Position numbers and translations under genes: made by a program. A stretch of DNA of 8,163 bases from CAYMDD01 sp964409675 (GTDB lineage: Bacteria > Pseudomonadota > Alphaproteobacteria > Rickettsiales > SXRF01): assembly GCA_964409675.1 (NCBI GenBank), contig CAYPEF010000102.1, positions 1-8,163 on the forward strand. The letters are read 5' to 3'. Below, one piece after another: positions 6,211 through 8,163 of the stretch (positions within the stretch are counted from its first letter, which is position 1; each line of letters starts with the position of its first letter). The notes below the pieces were generated by a model. That model was given only the letters and a program-made list of their open reading frames with translations. It had not been told where the DNA came from and did no database searches.

Positions 6211-7716
6211 ATGGAAAATAATGAAACCGCAACACGCTTAAATGATGACTCTCCCGCGCCGGAGCGGGGATACCTCTTTGCGTTGATAGTTTCTGCCTTA
6301 GCTACCATCATCGCGTTGCCATTGCGCGATTACCTTAATCCCCAAAATGCAGTAATGCTCTATTTGCTGGGAGTCGTTATCACTGCCGCGCGCTATGGCC
6401 GCAGGGCTTCCATCCTCGCCAGCATATTATCGTTTCTCTGCTATAATTTCTTTTTTACCCAGCCTTACTACACGTTTGACGTCAACGATTATAAGGACTT
6501 CCTGACGTTGGCATTGCTACTGATCACCGGCGTTATCGCCGGAGCGCAAACCTCTAAATTGCAGCAAGAACGTAATTTCTTTCGGCAGAAGGAACGCAAC
6601 ACAGCAGCGCTTTACGGCATGTCGAATGCGCTAACGGCCAAGCGTGAGCGTGATAATATAATTTCAGTCATCCGCCAACATCTCGAAGAAGCATTTGACG
6701 CCACCGCACTGGTATGGCTTCCCGATGGTGAAGCATTGGCCGAACTGCGCGAGCAGGAAGCTGCCCGCTGGGCGTATGAAAATAAGCAACCTTCCGGCAT
6801 GGGAACGCCAACACTTGCAGGCGCGCGCGGCTATTATCTGCCACTGGAGGGAACGAGCGGCATCATGGGTGTATTGGGATTAGTGCCGCATACCGAGCGC
6901 CAATTTACCACCAGCGAGTGCGAGATGATAAAAACCTTTGGCAATCTCGCCGCCACCGCATTGGAGCGCGTAGCCATCGCGGAAATGGCGGAAAAGAGCA
7001 AAGTGGAGGCGGAAGGCGAGAAATTGCGTAATGCGCTATTATCCTCCGTCTCTCACGATTTTCGTACACCGCTGGCCTCCATCAAAGGCGTAATCAGCAG
7101 CATGATGATCGATGAGCAATTACCTACCGGAGAGCGGAAAGAACTGCTTTCCTCCGCTTATCATGAAACCGCCAGGCTGGAGCGTATGGTAAGCAATTTG
7201 CTCGATGTAACGCTACTTGAATCCGGCAAGCTCACTTTGAAACAGGATTATTATTTCATTCCGGAACTGGTAGGCAACGCCATCGCGCGCACTAAGGAAT
7301 TGCTGGATAGCCGGACGGTGGAATGCAAATTTGATAAAGAATTACCCGCCATTAAAGCGGATGGTCTTCTTATCGAACAGGTGCTGGTGAATCTATTGGA
7401 AAACGCCGCAAAATATACGCCCACTGATAGCGCCATCACTATTACCGCCCGTAAAGAAGGCAATGCCATACGCATGGAAGTAGTCGATCAAGGCCAGGGC
7501 ATACCATCGGGTGAAGAACAAAAAATATTCGATAAATTCCATCGCGGTGCGCGCTCCGGTCAGGGCAGCGGCTTGGGGCTTGCCATCTGTCGGGGCATTA
7601 TCACCGTGCACGGTGGCAGCATTACCGCACATAACCGAGATAGTGGCGGCGCAGTCTTTTCTTTCACGCTGCCCTTCAGCGCTACGCCGGATTTAACGCA
7701 AGAGGTTGCGGCATGA
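6211..7716 (+). CDS. kdpD: Short KdpD-type sensor histidine kinase lacking the N-terminal KdpD/USP half
   Basis: This inner-membrane histidine kinase should phosphorylate KdpE. In its 501 residues a short cytoplasmic start is followed by a DUF4118-type four-helix module (about 21-38, 47-60, 66-83, 97-112), including the KdpD-like YNFFFTQPYYTF (78-89). A GAF-like domain spans about 130-255, ending LAATALERVAIA. The kinase core has the H-box SSVSHDFRTPLASIKG with H282, the N-box NLLENAAKYTP (394-404), DQGQGIP (426-432), KIFDKFHR (438-445) and GSGLGLAICRG (452-462). E. coli KdpD has 894 residues. Here the N-terminal ~400 residues with the Walker-type KdpD domain and the universal-stress-protein domain are absent, and kdpC ends only 18 bases upstream, so no upstream exon-like remnant can exist. 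The ATG has a poor ribosome site. Its 3' end overlaps kdpE by 4 bases. Confidence 0.93.
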   Translation: MENNETATRLNDDSPAPERGYLFALIVSALATIIALPLRDYLNPQNAVMLYLLGVVITAARYGRRASILASILSFLCYNFFFTQPYYTFDVNDYKDFLTLALLLITGVIAGAQTSKLQQERNFFRQKERNTAALYGMSNALTAKRERDNIISVIRQHLEEAFDATALVWLPDGEALAELREQEAARWAYENKQPSGMGTPTLAGARGYYLPLEGTSGIMGVLGLVPHTERQFTTSECEMIKTFGNLAATALERVAIAEMAEKSKVEAEGEKLRNALLSSVSHDFRTPLASIKGVISSMMIDEQLPTGERKELLSSAYHETARLERMVSNLLDVTLLESGKLTLKQDYYFIPELVGNAIARTKELLDSRTVECKFDKELPAIKADGLLIEQVLVNLLENAAKYTPTDSAITITARKEGNAIRMEVVDQGQGIPSGEEQKIFDKFHRGARSGQGSGLGLAICRGIITVHGGSITAHNRDSGGAVFSFTLPFSATPDLTQEVAA

Positions 7717-8163
7717 GCGGAAAAACACATATCCTCATTGTTGATGATGAAGCACAAATCCGCAAATTCCTGCGCTCGACGCTCACCAATCATGAATATC
7801 AGGTCAGCGAGGCAGAAAAATGCTCCGATGCTGTAAAGCTGCTTACCACGCATCCACCCGATTTAATGCTACTCGATCTTGGCCTGCCCGATGGCGATGG
7901 GCTAGACGTTATCAAGGAACTGCGCGGCTGGAGCCAACTGCCCGTCATTGTGCTTTCCGCGCGCGGCCAGGAGCAAGATAAGGTTACGGCACTGGAGCTG
8001 GGCGCGGACGATTACCTAACCAAGCCCTTCGGCGCAGCGGAACTACTGACGCGTATCGGCGTGGCGCTGCGGCATGCCCGCAACAATGGCAACCAGCAGG
8101 AACAAGTCTTTTTATCGCAGGGATTGGTAGTGGATTTGGCCAAGCGCCTGGTATCGGTTGATG
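7713..8163 (+). CDS. kdpE: KdpE, OmpR-family response regulator (partial, C-terminus off the right edge)
   Basis: The first 150 residues are present, where the full family length is about 225-230. The receiver domain is complete: acidic pair D11/D12 in ILIVDDE, phosphoacceptor D55 in LMLLDLGLPDGDG, S82 in VIVLSARG, and K104 in DDYLTKPF. A short linker (about 121-131) leads into the first beta strands of the OmpR-type winged-helix domain (VFLSQGLVVDLAKRLVSVD). The DNA-binding helix is beyond the window. The start overlaps the kdpD stop (ATGA) and has AGAGG at 7701-7705 with a 7-base spacer. When phosphorylated by KdpD it should activate the kdp promoter through the half-sites at 1466-1504. Identity as KdpE rests on the receiver sequence together with the operon position. 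Confidence 0.95.
   Translation, partial: MSGKTHILIVDDEAQIRKFLRSTLTNHEYQVSEAEKCSDAVKLLTTHPPDLMLLDLGLPDGDGLDVIKELRGWSQLPVIVLSARGQEQDKVTALELGADDYLTKPFGAAELLTRIGVALRHARNNGNQQEQVFLSQGLVVDLAKRLVSVD

Noticed and set aside
6193..6260. The short KdpD as the result of a frameshift or a pseudogene.
   Set aside because: The upstream sequence is intact kdpC right up to 18 bases before the ATG, so there is no hidden N-terminal coding region, and all kinase motifs are intact.
7560..7853. A minus-strand ORF across the kdpD-kdpE junction.
   Set aside because: It runs opposite the kinase G2 box and the KdpE receiver start, both unmistakable coding sequence on the plus strand.
1..8163. Mobile elements, tRNA genes, CRISPR arrays, prophage or toxin-antitoxin genes.
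   Set aside because: I saw no transposase, terminal inverted repeats, regularly spaced repeats or cloverleaf-like segments. Coding sequence is nearly continuous and similar in style throughout.

Overview
The window reads as chromosomal DNA of a Gram-negative bacterium, probably a proteobacterium and possibly an alphaproteobacterium (low confidence, because it rests only on the general look of the proteins). Base composition looks close to even and coding density is very high. No mobile element, RNA gene or CRISPR array is visible. It holds two neighbouring metal/ion homeostasis loci.

Locus 1 (about 1-1454) looks like a zinc-responsive divergon. A Fur-superfamily regulator, best read as Zur, runs leftward and is cut by the left edge. 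Facing it are two rightward genes: an unrecognised four-helix membrane protein and a secreted or membrane-anchored protein resembling the DUF3299 family. The 90-base gap between the divergent genes carries two nearly identical palindromes of the form ATTTGTT-N7-AACAAAT. One lies in front of zur, and the other runs into the start codon of the membrane-protein gene. The simplest reading is that Zur represses both itself and the two rightward genes.

Locus 2 (about 1460 to the right edge) is a complete high-affinity potassium uptake operon, ordered small ORF-kdpF-kdpA-kdpB-kdpC-kdpD-kdpE, with kdpE cut by the right edge. Genes overlap by 4 bp (kdpF/A, kdpB/C, kdpD/E) or are separated by 1, 7 or 18 bases, so they are almost certainly one transcript. 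KdpA is the potassium-selective channel subunit, KdpB the P-type ATPase, KdpC the periplasmically exposed accessory subunit and KdpF a one-helix stabilising peptide. KdpD and KdpE are the sensor kinase and response regulator that switch the operon on. The 103 bases before the operon contain a T-rich element matching the E. coli KdpE operator as I remember it, including two half-sites 11 bp apart, plus a third half-site 21 bp further on.

The main oddities are a KdpD that lacks the whole N-terminal KdpD/USP half, a second tiny one-helix protein upstream of kdpF, and the uncharacterised membrane gene under a putative Zur operator. No stretch over 300 bases lacks a gene. I see no wholly new system here, but these are real leads.
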